The position numbers and the translations under genes are program-made. Below are positions 1-6,074 of a stretch of 23,450 nt of DNA, one piece after another. Within the stretch, counting starts at the first letter, position 1. Each line of letters starts with the position of its first letter. The stretch is from CAYYYA01 sp964517065 (GTDB lineage: Bacteria > Patescibacteriota > Patescibacteriia > UBA1558 > 2-01-FULL-52-15). Where the stretch lies: assembly GCA_964517065.1 (NCBI GenBank), contig CAZFBK010000013.1:1-23450 (forward strand), in the 5' to 3' direction. Below the pieces are notes generated by a model. That model worked only from the letters and a program-made list of their open reading frames with translations. It was not told where the DNA came from and searched no databases.

Positions 1-680
1 CTATTCAGGCAACCTATATTCACGCGCCGTACTATATTAATTTTGCCTCCACGAATGATAAGATCCGCTATGGTTCGATTGCAGTTATCCGCGATGAACT
101 AGAACGTGGTTCAACTCTCGGAGTCAAAGGTTTGATGACTCATCTGGGAAGCTCCAAAGATGTCGGTGAAAAAGAAGGCACGAAAAAAACTATTGAAGGT
201 ATTACAAAGGTTCTGACAGGCTACAAAGGTACAACCAAATTTTTATTAGAAAACGCTGCCGGTGCTGGTGCTGTCATCGGTGATACGATGGAAGAGCTGT
301 CGGCTATTATCAAAGGAGTAGAAAAGAATCTGAAAAAGAAAAATGTTATCGGATTGTGCTGGGACACACAGCATGGTTTTGCTTCTGGCTATGACCTGAG
401 AACCAAATCTGCTATTGTCACTTGGATGAAAAAATTTGAAGCGCTGATTGGTTTGGAACGATTAGTGTTATTCCATGCGAATGATTCCAAAATTGAATTC
501 AACGGACACAAAGATCGACACGATGATATTGGTTTTGGTTTACTTGGTGAGAGCACTTTCAAACTGCTGATTCAACATCCAAAGTTGAGGCAGATTGATA
601 TGATTCTCGAAACGCCAGCAGAAAAAGTGGAGTATGTGGAGACGATTACTTTGTTTAAGAAATTCAGAGGAGCCAAATAG
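1..680 (+). CDS. nfo: Endonuclease IV (AP endonuclease), 5' end outside the window
   Basis: Base-excision-repair enzyme that cuts DNA 5' to abasic sites with a trinuclear zinc centre. The reading frame is open from position 3, so the gene begins upstream; about 225 residues are visible. All the zinc-ligand motifs of the family that should lie in this part are present in order: IHAPYY (His), THLGSS (His), LLENAAG (Glu), WDTQH (Asp and His), HANDSK (His), KDRHDDIG (Asp and His) and LETP (Glu). The usual C-L-D-T-C-H block reads C-W-D-T-Q-H, a change outside the metal ligands. The family is well known; the assignment is secure and the enzyme should be active. The stop is at 678-680, directly before a palindromic repeat. 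Confidence 0.93.
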   Translation, partial: IQATYIHAPYYINFASTNDKIRYGSIAVIRDELERGSTLGVKGLMTHLGSSKDVGEKEGTKKTIEGITKVLTGYKGTTKFLLENAAGAGAVIGDTMEELSAIIKGVEKNLKKKNVIGLCWDTQHGFASGYDLRTKSAIVTWMKKFEALIGLERLVLFHANDSKIEFNGHKDRHDDIGFGLLGESTFKLLIQHPKLRQIDMILETPAEKVEYVETITLFKKFRGAK

Positions 681-689
681 TAAGATTAT

Positions 690-786
690 TACCCCTCCTT
701 ACTAAGGAGGGGATTCAGGGGAGGTGATAATCACCCCACCGCTCCCCTGCCCGCCGCAGGCAGGTCCCCTTGTAAAGGGGAGGTAA
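690..786. repeat. Nested palindromic intergenic repeat
   Basis: Three perfect hairpins lie in a row. CCCCTCCTT pairs with AAGGAGGGG (692-700/704-712). CCTGCC pairs with GGCAGG (746-751/759-764). TCCCCTT pairs with AAGGGGA (765-771/775-781). The central G/C-rich hairpin sits inside a larger pattern of 'cccct...aggggaggt' units, as if one repeat had inserted into another. It fills almost all of the gap between two genes. It may act as a terminator or a REP/MITE-like element; no coding potential is seen. Confidence 0.6.
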
Positions 787-801
787 ACTCATTCTTATAG
801 T

Positions 802-1032
802 ATGCGTCTCAAAATTACAGTTCAACCAAACTCAAAGACAGAATCCTTTATACTCAAAGACGACCAGATCAAGATTAAGCTGCGAGCCAAAGCAATCGAT
901 GGTGCGGCCAATAAAGCTCTGATTAATTTTTTAGCCAAGAGATTCTCAATCGCTCGTTCATCTGTTATACTTATTTCAGGACAGAAGTCACGATACAAAG
1001 TAGTTGAAGTACCGGACAGTGTAAAATTTTAA
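802..1032 (+). CDS. DUF167 (YggU/UPF0235) family protein
   Basis: A 76-residue protein of the DUF167 family, whose function is still unsettled. Recognisable features are the N-terminal beta strand (RLKITVQPNSK), the family core with DGAANKAL (normally G-x-A-N-x-x-L) around residues 33-42, and the C-terminal I-S-G-Q-K-S-R-Y-K-V-V block, which corresponds to the conserved G-x-x-S-R-x-K. The length is a little short but normal for the family. There is no Shine-Dalgarno sequence before the ATG. A tiny membrane-protein ORF follows 7 nt after the stop and may share the transcript. Confidence 0.85.
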   Translation: MRLKITVQPNSKTESFILKDDQIKIKLRAKAIDGAANKALINFLAKRFSIARSSVILISGQKSRYKVVEVPDSVKF

Positions 1033-1039
1033 ATCAACC

Positions 1040-1168
1040 ATGAATAGATTTGTTCTCATGCTCAATATCCTTTTTGTCTTCGTTGTCATCGGCGTAGTAG
1101 TTTATTTTCAATTGAACGATTATCAAAAAACTCAGGATCAGCAGATAAGTAATATTCAAGGGTTATAG
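1040..1168 (+). CDS. Small single-pass membrane protein (42 aa)
   Basis: A 42-codon ORF begins 7 nt after the DUF167 stop. Residues 4-23 are strongly hydrophobic (FVLMLNILFVFVVIGVVVYF), followed by a polar, glutamine-rich tail (QLNDYQKTQDQQ). This gives the layout of a single N-terminal membrane anchor with a short cytoplasmic or exported tail. No family is recognised. Close spacing to the upstream gene and the clean hydrophobic/polar partition argue that it is real, but conservation could not be tested. Confidence 0.5.
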   Translation: MNRFVLMLNILFVFVVIGVVVYFQLNDYQKTQDQQISNIQGL

Positions 1169-1281
1169 TGTTTAGGCGCGTTAAGGCAAAAAGTCTTGAT
1201 TTTCTCCCAGATGTGTAGCTATGAGGATCATGTGAGTGTGGCAATTAAAACAAATACAGAATAGTTGAAAGTTGTAAGAAG

Positions 1282-1307
1282 AAAACGGTTAGGTGATCGT
1301 TTTTTTA
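1282..1307 (+). terminator. Weak hairpin followed by T run
   Basis: AAAACG (1282-1287) pairs with CGTTTT (1298-1303) across a 10-nt loop, and the T run continues to 1306. It lies between the convergent plus-strand DUF167/small ORF unit and the minus-strand gene ending at 1314. The stem is AT-rich and weak. Confidence 0.35.
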
Positions 1308-1313
1308 TCACTA

Positions 1314-2114
1314 TTAGTCTGTGACAGAGCGGGCAGCCATGACACGGAAGAGAATGCTGATAGGTTTTGTTTTACCCTTCTCTACCATATCCGAGGTGAT
1401 TTCTAAGGTTGGTTGCTGTATATTTTGAGCCAAATATTGTCGACTCATCGTAATGGCGTTCTCTAAGGCATAGCATAGAGGTAGAAAATCTTCTCCGCCG
1501 GTATAGCCTATATTGGTACGAGCATTTTTTTGAAAATAATTACGGAAAAAATCGCGTAATATTTGAGGATCGTCGCTGGCTGGTAAATTTTGTGGAGCGA
1601 TATGGTGTGCCCAAATAATAACCTTTGGTTTTAATAGTTGAATATTATTTTTGATAATAGCAACGGCATCCTGGTTATCGGGATGTGCCTTAGGCGGCGA
1701 AACGAAAATTATATCTGGACTGCCCAACTCGTCTAATTGTTGTTTTGTTAGTAGGTGAGAGTTGTCAGCAAAGTGTGCTAAACGAAACCCATCGATCGTA
1801 TAGTGCCAGGCAATATTCATTTCTCCGTTAAACTCATATACAATAGTGCCTCTCAAGTTGAGTCCAGGGAACGGATCTTCAGTAGGCTTAGTATTAGGAG
1901 CAGTCTGTAACAATCCGGCGACAGACCGTGAGTGATCAGCATCCGGCTCAGAAATAAGAGTGATGTTAGCGCCTAAGGCCTTATCATTAAGAGTGCTCGG
2001 AAATACTGGACCAAGGCTCCATTCTGGATTATCTTCGAAAGGATCAATCAAAATTTTATAACCCCGCTGGTTTTCTATTAGGAAGCAGGAAAGCCCGATA
2101 AATGTTATTTTCAT
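1314..2114 (-). CDS. Metallo-beta-lactamase-fold protein (UlaG-like), degenerate metal motif
   Basis: A 266-residue protein with the layout of the UlaG-like branch of the metallo-beta-lactamase fold. It starts ITFIGLSCFLIENQRGYKILIDP (residues 3-25), has a mid-region AHFADNS in place of the usual 'GD', and a late IIWAHHI where this branch has a metal-binding His. The key H-x-H-x-D-H motif after the second strand reads S-E-P-D-A-D-H: the final Asp-His is kept but the first two His are replaced by Glu and Asp. The protein may therefore bind metal differently or have lost hydrolase activity. The start is supported by a promoter whose -10 hexamer lies 6 nt before the ATG, implying a leaderless message. 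Substrate unknown. Confidence 0.7.
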   Translation of the reverse strand: MKITFIGLSCFLIENQRGYKILIDPFEDNPEWSLGPVFPSTLNDKALGANITLISEPDADHSRSVAGLLQTAPNTKPTEDPFPGLNLRGTIVYEFNGEMNIAWHYTIDGFRLAHFADNSHLLTKQQLDELGSPDIIFVSPPKAHPDNQDAVAIIKNNIQLLKPKVIIWAHHIAPQNLPASDDPQILRDFFRNYFQKNARTNIGYTGGEDFLPLCYALENAITMSRQYLAQNIQQPTLEITSDMVEKGKTKPISILFRVMAARSVTD

Positions 2115-2149
2115 TAAGCTATTTTAGCATTACCTTTAACGGACAACAA
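2115..2149 (-). promoter_or_regulatory. Promoter with leaderless geometry for the MBL-fold gene
   Basis: On the minus strand: TTGTTG (2144-2149), a 17-nt spacer, TAAAAT (2121-2126), then 6 nt and the ATG at 2114. The expected transcription start coincides with the start codon, and there is no Shine-Dalgarno sequence. Confidence 0.55.
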
Positions 2150-2163
2150 TAGAATAGTCGCCC

Positions 2164-2191
2164 TTGATTTTTTAGAGAATAATGGTATCAT
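2164..2191 (+). promoter_or_regulatory. Probable tRNA-Gly promoter
   Basis: TTGATT (2164-2169), a 16-nt spacer, TATCAT (2186-2191). The predicted start is about 14 nt before the mature tRNA. Confidence 0.45.
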
Positions 2192-2211
2192 AGGCTTTGA
2201 TTAGTAGTTAT

Positions 2212-2285
<74 letters not shown>

Positions 2286-2286
<1 letters not shown>

Positions 2287-2336
2287 CCCTTCGCGCTAGC
2301 GAAGGGTGTCACCCGAAGCCTTTGGCGTAGGGTGAC
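2286..2336. repeat. Two adjacent hairpin repeats directly after tRNA-Gly
   Basis: ACCCTTCGC (2286-2294) pairs perfectly with GCGAAGGGT (2299-2307) across a GCTA loop. Next, GTCACCC (2308-2314) pairs with GGGTGAC (2330-2336), with GCC/GGC inside. The first starts in the last base of the tRNA CCA. They look like dispersed repeat elements and could also end tRNA-Gly transcription, although no T run follows. The rest of the gap to tRNA-Leu (2337-2476) shows nothing I can assign. Confidence 0.6.
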
Positions 2337-2476
2337 GACGCAACTTTCTTTAAAGCTCGAACAACGCTTCGGTTGGCGCAGCCACCCAGCCCTAGAAAAT
2401 AGAAAAAATAAGTACCTCGCAGGAGGCTTTATTTGTATCTAGGCAATAATCCGAATTACGATTACAATTATTCCGT

Positions 2477-2563
2477 GCCGCCGTGGTGAAATTGGTAGAC
2501 ACAAGGGACTTAAAATCCCTCGATCGCAAGGTCATGTCGGTTCGATTCCGACCGGCGGCACCA
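2477..2563 (+). tRNA. tRNA-Leu(UAA)
   Basis: Class II tRNA with a variable arm. Acceptor GCCGCCG (2477-2483) pairs with CGGCGGC (2553-2559). The anticodon stem-loop AGGGACTTAAAATCCCT gives anticodon TAA. The variable arm is CGATCGCAAGGTCATG-like, and the T arm is CGGTTCGATTCCG. Discriminator A at 2560 and CCA encoded at 2561-2563. Confidence 0.96.
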
Positions 2564-2568
2564 GTATT

Positions 2569-2600
2569 AAAAATGAGCCTTACTGATTAGGGTTCTTTTT
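2569..2600 (+). terminator. Terminator after tRNA-Leu
   Basis: AAAAA plus GAGCCT (2569-2580, one bulged T) pairs, with G-U pairs, with GGGTTC plus TTTTT (2590-2600), giving a hairpin that runs into a T-rich end. It sits 6 nt after the tRNA CCA. Confidence 0.5.
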
Positions 2601-2631
2601 AATTTTAGTAGATTCGAGGTAAGATACCTAT

Positions 2632-3747
2632 ATGCCCCAGAAATCTATTACAATTTGCGCTTTAGGCGCTTTCATCCTAACTGCCTCGGCTTGGGGTTGG
2701 TTTTATTTTAATCGTTCTGATTGGCAAAAGGCTCTGTCAGTTAAACCAATAATCTTGAAGACACTGCCCTTTATCGAATCGAACCAACCTAAAGTAACAA
2801 CCTCGGTTACCACTACTTTGATTGCTTTCGGTGATATTATGTTATCTCGCAATGTAGCTGGTAAAATGAAACTTTATGGTAATGACTATCCATTCTTGAA
2901 GATGACCGATATTTTATCAGCTGCAGATATTGCCTTTGCCAACCTAGAGAATCCTATTACTGCGGGACCAGTCGTACCAACGGGCTCTTTCACCTTTCAT
3001 GCTGATCCCGGATCAGAGGTGGCTCTGAAACAATCAGGAGTTGATATAGTTTCTTTGGCTAATAACCACAGCCCAAATTACGGGGATAAAGGTTTGCTTG
3101 ATACCATTACCTATTTGGATCAGCAGAGTATACTCCACGCTGGCGCTGGTAAAGATTTAACAGCAGCTTTGGAACCGGCAGTGATTGAGCGCAATGGTGT
3201 GAAGTTTGCTTTCATTGCTTTTAATGATACTGACGTGGTACCACCGAGCTATGGAGCTGGTGCGAATCACGCCGGTACAGCGTTGATTAAATTCGATCAT
3301 TTACATCAGGCAATGATAAAAGCAAAATCATTAGCCGATGTCGTCATTGTCTCGATGCACTCTGGCACTGAATACACAGCTGAAGCCAATAAACGACAGA
3401 TTGCTTTCGCTCATGCCGCCATTGATGAAGGTGCAGATGTAGTCATTGGACACCATCCTCATGTGGTACAAAATATTGAGAAGTATAAAGACAAATATAT
3501 ATTTTATAGTTTAGGAAACTTCATCTTTGATCAGATGTTTTCTGCTGAGACGCGTAATGGTTTAGGAATACGACTATCATTTGTTGATAAAAAAGTCGTC
3601 AGAGTGGAGTTATTACCGGTTTTGATAGAAGACTATGCTCAGCCGCACAGTATATCTCCCCGTGAAGCTACATCAACGATGCAGAGATTGCAGCAAGGGT
3701 ATGATATTGAGACAGTGAACGGTCAGGAAGTGGGTGTTTTAAGATAA
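2632..3747 (+). CDS. CapA/PGA_cap-family metallophosphatase-fold protein
   Basis: A 371-residue protein with an N-terminal membrane anchor or signal (residues about 5-25). It has the CapA domain of the calcineurin-like superfamily, known from poly-gamma-glutamate capsule synthesis and widespread in bacteria with unclear substrates. Motifs in order are FGDIMLSR (about 68-75), NLENPIT, LANNHSPNYGDKG, the VSMHSGTEYT block, DVVIGHHPHVVQ and YSLGNFIFDQ. All Asp, Asn and His positions expected for the metal site are present. No other capsule genes are nearby, so an actual role in capsule formation is only possible, not shown. A TAAGAT hexamer lies 6 nt before the ATG, which fits a leaderless start. 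Confidence 0.88.
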   Translation: MPQKSITICALGAFILTASAWGWFYFNRSDWQKALSVKPIILKTLPFIESNQPKVTTSVTTTLIAFGDIMLSRNVAGKMKLYGNDYPFLKMTDILSAADIAFANLENPITAGPVVPTGSFTFHADPGSEVALKQSGVDIVSLANNHSPNYGDKGLLDTITYLDQQSILHAGAGKDLTAALEPAVIERNGVKFAFIAFNDTDVVPPSYGAGANHAGTALIKFDHLHQAMIKAKSLADVVIVSMHSGTEYTAEANKRQIAFAHAAIDEGADVVIGHHPHVVQNIEKYKDKYIFYSLGNFIFDQMFSAETRNGLGIRLSFVDKKVVRVELLPVLIEDYAQPHSISPREATSTMQRLQQGYDIETVNGQEVGVLR

Positions 3748-3820
3748 ATCATTTAACCCACCTGTCTGCCAGACACTCAACAGTTCATATCTTATGCAAG
3801 CTTTTTAGGTCTTTGGATAA

Positions 3821-3855
3821 AAGAAATCCCGCATGGCTGTGACACCGTACGGGAT
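3821..3855 (-). terminator. Terminator of the 3882-4205 minus-strand gene
   Basis: ATCCCG (3826-3831) pairs with CGGGAT (3850-3855), with further internal pairing (TGG/CCG). Read on the minus strand, the stem is followed by TTCTTTT. It lies 27 nt beyond the stop of the minus-strand gene. Confidence 0.6.
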
Positions 3856-3858
3856 ATG

Positions 3859-3880
3859 GAGCAGGTCTACTCTGCTCATT
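3859..3880 (+). terminator. Hairpin between convergent genes
   Basis: GAGCAG (3859-3864) pairs with CTGCTC (3872-3877) across a 7-nt loop, followed on the plus strand by ATTTTC. It could end the CapA transcript; it directly abuts the stop of the minus-strand gene. Confidence 0.45.
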
Positions 3881-3881
3881 T

Positions 3882-4205
3882 TCATGGGCCTTCGAGAAGC
3901 TCGAGGATGTGTGGCCGGAGGTCAGCCGGGGTTGATCCGAAATCGGCGCTGGACCAGTCTTCTACCATGCCATTTTCGAACCTTCCGGCACCGACAAGAG
4001 TTTCCCTCGGTTGTTGACCTCTCTCTGATTCGAAAGCTTGTAGAAGATAGCTATGTCTCGAGGTCAACCTTGTCCCGACGACAAGGATCTCCCGGTCTGC
4101 AGTTTTGAAGTACAGGAACTTATACGGACGAAGATATTCGTTGGGGTACGGCACGATAGTGAATGTGTCACCCATCTGCATTATAATCACCTTCTCGGTT
4201 TCCAT
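3882..4205 (-). CDS. Orphan 107-aa protein with strong ribosome binding site
   Basis: A 107-residue protein I do not recognise. It begins METEKVIIMQMGDTF and has a predicted beta-rich N-terminal half. The C-terminal half contains the striking blocks VVGTRLTSRHS, LVGAGRFENGMVEDW and SSADFGSTPADLRPHI, which look like conserved motifs of a small folded domain. There is no signal peptide and no membrane segment. Unlike most genes here it has a clear AGGAG 5 nt before the ATG, its own promoter and its own terminator, so it is a single-gene transcription unit. By eye its codons are richer in G and C than those of its neighbours. Function not assigned. Confidence 0.75.
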   Translation of the reverse strand: METEKVIIMQMGDTFTIVPYPNEYLRPYKFLYFKTADREILVVGTRLTSRHSYLLQAFESERGQQPRETLVGAGRFENGMVEDWSSADFGSTPADLRPHILELLEGP

Positions 4206-4224
4206 ATCTCCTCACCTTCTTACA

Positions 4225-4283
4225 CCGCTTAACCCAATTATTAAGCGGATATAATATTTAATCATATATTTAAGAATAGTCAA
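4225..4283 (-). promoter_or_regulatory. Promoter and 5'-end hairpin for the orphan gene
   Basis: On the minus strand: TTGACT (4278-4283), a 17-nt spacer, TAAATA (4255-4260). The predicted start falls at about 4248, exactly at the edge of an 8-bp perfect inverted repeat: CCGCTTAA (4225-4232) with TTAAGCGG (4241-4248), loop 8 nt. The mRNA would start with a hairpin, a layout that usually stabilises messages or serves as a regulator site. Confidence 0.6.
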
Positions 4284-4296
4284 GAAGTAGGAGTCA

Positions 4297-4482
4297 TCAG
4301 ATAAAATTTGAGAATAATATCCTGACCCTGACCCGAACCCCAGACCCTACTCTACTTATCAACAGTTTTGCCCTTGAAACTTTCAGCTCCTTTGCTATCA
4401 TAACAGTCCGCTCAAAAATGATCTTAATTACTTCTCCGATTAAGATTTTTATTTTCGGCGGAATAATAAGTTCTTTATACAT
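4297..4482 (-). CDS. Doubtful small ORF running into a repeat (61 aa)
   Basis: A 61-codon frame. Its first 43 residues are basic and hydrophobic, plausibly helical (KIKILIGEVIKIIFERTVMIAKELK). Its end is formed by translating the CCTGACCC-type repeat (RVRVRI). No ribosome binding site or promoter is evident and no family is recognised. It may be the stump of a gene cut by the repeat, or chance. Confidence 0.2.
   Translation of the reverse strand: MYKELIIPPKIKILIGEVIKIIFERTVMIAKELKVSRAKLLISRVGSGVRVRVRILFSNFI
4321..4349 (+). repeat. CCTGACCC-type telomere-like repeat, copy 1
   Basis: CCTGACCCTGACCC (4321-4334) followed by degenerate GAACCCCAGACCCTA. The same 14-mer occurs at 5607-5620 and 6751-6764, and a reverse-complement relative at 5122-5146. 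Confidence 0.7.
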
Positions 4483-4569
4483 TTATGTTGATCAGTTTAT
4501 GCGCTCGTGTGGTTTCTTGGTGTTGCATCGCGGTACCACCGTTACGCAGAAAATTGGAGACAACGATTC

Positions 4570-4767
4570 ATGATCTTTGGTCCGAACACCAAGATGGACA
4601 CGAGAAGAACTTGCGTCATTATGGCTTGCTCGATGATCTATGATCCGTCGTCGCCATATTTAGCTCGCTTATTGGGACACCCTTTGGGCGAGTTTTTGAA
4701 TTCCGAAAAAAAACGGAGAGAACAGACTAGAACAATTCCCGTTACTCGTCATTACGGGGAGCAGTAG
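4570..4767 (+). CDS. Small SD-led ORF, possibly frameshifted SANT/Myb-like
   Basis: A 65-codon frame whose ATG has GGAG 10 nt upstream and whose stop touches a good terminator, so it forms a complete small transcription unit. Residues about 22-50 (MIYDPSSPYLARLLGHPLGEF) resemble the second and third helices of SANT/Myb-like DNA-binding domains. The residues that should precede them (PRWTREELASLWLAR) are encoded in the next frame at 4592-4636. Reading both together would give a convincing helix-turn-helix domain, which suggests two compensating frameshifts or a decayed gene. The upstream extension to a GTG at 4507 is open but unlikely. The function call is tentative. Confidence 0.4.
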   Translation: MIFGPNTKMDTRRTCVIMACSMIYDPSSPYLARLLGHPLGEFLNSEKKRREQTRTIPVTRHYGEQ

Positions 4768-4799
4768 ACATGTCAAAATGGCAATGTCTATATTTTTTT
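4765..4799 (+). terminator. Terminator of the 4570 ORF
   Basis: TAGACAT (4765-4771) pairs with ATGTCTA (4784-4790), followed by TATTTTTTT. The stop codon TAG is part of the stem. Confidence 0.65.
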
Positions 4800-4815
4800 G
4801 TTACAATACGTGTAC

Positions 4816-4879
4816 AAATTTAGCTAATATTAGCCCAAAAGACGGCTTATCAGCAATGATAAAAAATAAATTTAGCTAA
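4816..4879. promoter_or_regulatory. Pair of AAATTTAGCTAA repeats, 52 bp apart
   Basis: The 12-mer AAATTTAGCTAA occurs at 4816-4827 and 4868-4879. Each copy contains the palindrome TTAGCTAA. The start-to-start distance of 52 bp is close to five helical turns, so both copies face the same side of the DNA, as expected for a cooperative repressor. The target gene is unknown; the structured block at 4890 begins just after. Confidence 0.35.
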
Positions 4880-4889
4880 GTTTAGAAAA

Positions 4890-5080
4890 GAAAGTACGTC
4901 GGACATATATCTCGACGGCTGAAAATTATCTGGATAACCGACCCCATTAGACCAGCAAGCTGGCTAACGGGGCAAGAAAGCCGCACCGAGCGGAATAAAC
5001 CAAAACCACCCTGCATTGAAAATTCGGGTGGTCATGGCGAAAAGCGATCTTGAGGACAATTCCGCTTGGCGGAACAGCCT
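4890..5080 (+). ncRNA. Candidate structured RNA of unknown type
   Basis: No convincing long ORF, but dense inverted repeats. CGTCG/CGACG pairs at 4897-4901/4913-4917. CCCCATTAG plus CCAG pairs with CTGG plus CTAACGGGG (4942-4955/4960-4972), giving a 13-bp stem with one mismatch and one bulge. ACCACCC/GGGTGGT pairs at 5005-5011/5026-5032. TTCCGC/GCGGAA pairs at 5060-5065/5069-5074. In addition AGCGGAAT (4989-4996) is perfectly complementary to ATTCCGCT (5059-5066), which competes with the last hairpin and would enclose the third. No match is seen to the conserved cores of RNase P RNA, tmRNA, SRP RNA or common riboswitches. It could instead be a remnant of a mobile element next to the four-helix-bundle gene. 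Confidence 0.4.
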
Positions 5081-5178
5081 GCTTTTGTATTGTAGGAATT
5101 CGATTGAGGTGTGTCAAGAAGAGGGTTAGGAGTCAGGGTCAGGGTCGGAAACATCCGCAAACTATTATCCATAATTGT

Positions 5179-5556
5179 ATGTCAAATAATTCAATAAGAA
5201 GTTTTAGAGAATTAAAAACCTGGCAAGAGGGATATAGTCTGGTATTGCTCATATATCAGCTAACTAAAGAATTTCCTAAAGATGAGCAGTTTGGAATCAC
5301 TAGTCAGATTAGGAGAGCCGCATGTTCAGTGGTGGCCAATATTGCTGAAGGTTTTGGGCGACATTACCCCAAAGATAAAGCTAGATTTTATTATCAAGCA
5401 CGCGGATCATTAATAGAGGTTGAAAATTTCATACTGATATCAAACGGGTTGAATTACGTGGATGAAATGACTAGAGAACAATTATTGGTGAGTACTTCAG
5501 AGGCGGGAAAATTGATAAACGGATTGATAAGATCCACATTACACTTAACCCATTAA
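5179..5556 (+). CDS. Four-helix-bundle protein (23S rRNA intervening-sequence family)
   Basis: A 125-residue protein of the four-helix-bundle family first known from 23S rRNA intervening sequences and related to the Avd accessory protein of diversity-generating retroelements. Hallmarks are SFRELKTWQEGYSLVLLIY (residues 7-25), FPKDEQFGITSQIRRAACSVVANIAEGFGR (about 33-62), and YYQARGSLIEVENFI (about 71-85). The frame is open further upstream, but that part translates a repeat; the ATG at 5179 gives the normal family length. The gene stands alone between inverted repeats. No rRNA or reverse transcriptase is in the window, so its role here is unknown. Confidence 0.88.
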   Translation: MSNNSIRSFRELKTWQEGYSLVLLIYQLTKEFPKDEQFGITSQIRRAACSVVANIAEGFGRHYPKDKARFYYQARGSLIEVENFILISNGLNYVDEMTREQLLVSTSEAGKLINGLIRSTLHLTH

Positions 5557-5596
5557 ATATATGACGTAAATAAAATAGTTAGTCCTTGTACTAGCT

Positions 5597-5636
5597 GACC
5601 CAGACTCCTGACCCTGACCCCTAATCCTTAACCCTA
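5597..5636 (+). repeat. CCTGACCC-type repeat, copy 2 (right flank)
   Basis: GACCCAGACTCCTGACCC followed by TGACCCCTAATCCTTAACCC. It shares CCTGACCCTGACCC with the copy at 4321 and lies just before the ssb start. Confidence 0.65.
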
Positions 5637-5658
5637 TTAATATTAAACCAACAAACCT

Positions 5659-6063
5659 ATGGATCTAAACAAAGTCTCCCTCATCGGCAATCTCGTCAAA
5701 GAACCCGTCATGCGCAAGATTCCCAGCGGACAGACCGTGGCTACCAGTGCGATTGCTACGAATTATATCTGGCGCGATCTGAAGACCAAGAAGCAGAAGA
5801 AGTCAGTGGAGTTTCACAACATCGTGGCCTGGGGACACCTCGCCGATGTCATGTCGGAGTATCTGAAGAAAGGTGCCAAAGTCTACGTCGAAGGACGATT
5901 GCAGAATCGCAGCTGGGACGATAAGGATGGCAAGAAGCATTACATGACAGAAGTGGTAGTAGAGGATCTGATCATGCTTGGTCACCGTACCAAAGACAGC
6001 AAGATGGAGAAATCTGCAGAAGCTCTAGCGAAAGAAGAACCAGCTGTCGAGGACATGGAATAA
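5659..6063 (+). CDS. ssb: Single-stranded DNA-binding protein
   Basis: A 134-residue SSB that binds single-stranded DNA during replication, repair and recombination. The OB-fold covers residues 1-110: MDLNKVSLIGNLVKEPVMRK, then VATSAIATNYIW, then VEFHNIVAWGHLADVMSEYLKKGAKVYVEGRL and the final strand EVVVEDLIMLG. The C-terminal tail is short and acidic (EEPAVEDME) but lacks the usual D-D-D-I-P-F end that recruits partner proteins. No Shine-Dalgarno sequence is present. The gene stands alone rather than with rpsF/rpsR, its common neighbours. Confidence 0.93.
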   Translation: MDLNKVSLIGNLVKEPVMRKIPSGQTVATSAIATNYIWRDLKTKKQKKSVEFHNIVAWGHLADVMSEYLKKGAKVYVEGRLQNRSWDDKDGKKHYMTEVVVEDLIMLGHRTKDSKMEKSAEALAKEEPAVEDME

Positions 6064-6074
6064 CAAACTTTGTT

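Larger units (their letters stand above)
5122..5636. mobile_element. Inverted-repeat cassette around the four-helix-bundle gene
   Basis: The left flank (5122-5146) reads AGGGTTAGGAGTCAGGG followed by TCAGGGTC. The right flank (5597-5636) contains CCTGACCCTGACCC, then CCTAATCCTTAACCCT, the imperfect reverse complement. Together they bracket a single gene and give a 515-bp unit with telomere-like ends. Lone intervening-sequence-type four-helix-bundle genes are known as insertions in rRNA genes, so a mobile cassette is plausible. No transposase or target duplication is seen. Confidence 0.45.

Noticed and set aside
3833..4108. 91-codon plus-strand frame
   Set aside because: Antisense to the orphan gene at 3882-4205, which has a promoter, ribosome binding site and terminator; it also crosses two terminator hairpins.
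4528..4548. The minus strand reads GGTGGTACCGCG, identical to the T-box antiterminator core
   Set aside because: No stem I, no specifier loop and no following terminator or aminoacyl-tRNA-related gene on that strand; probably chance around a GGTACC palindrome.
4900..5080. RNase P RNA, tmRNA or SRP RNA considered for the structured block
   Set aside because: None of the conserved core sequences of these RNAs is present (for example the GAGGAAAGTCC and ACAGAA blocks of RNase P RNA, or an Ala-rich tag frame).
5010..5127. Translated pieces (G-W-S-W ... V-G-I-R-L-R-C) next to an Avd-like four-helix-bundle gene suggested a diversity-generating retroelement variable region
   Set aside because: No reverse transcriptase, no template repeat and no long target ORF in the window, and the frame is interrupted by stops; the sequence does not show the expected adenine-derived variation.
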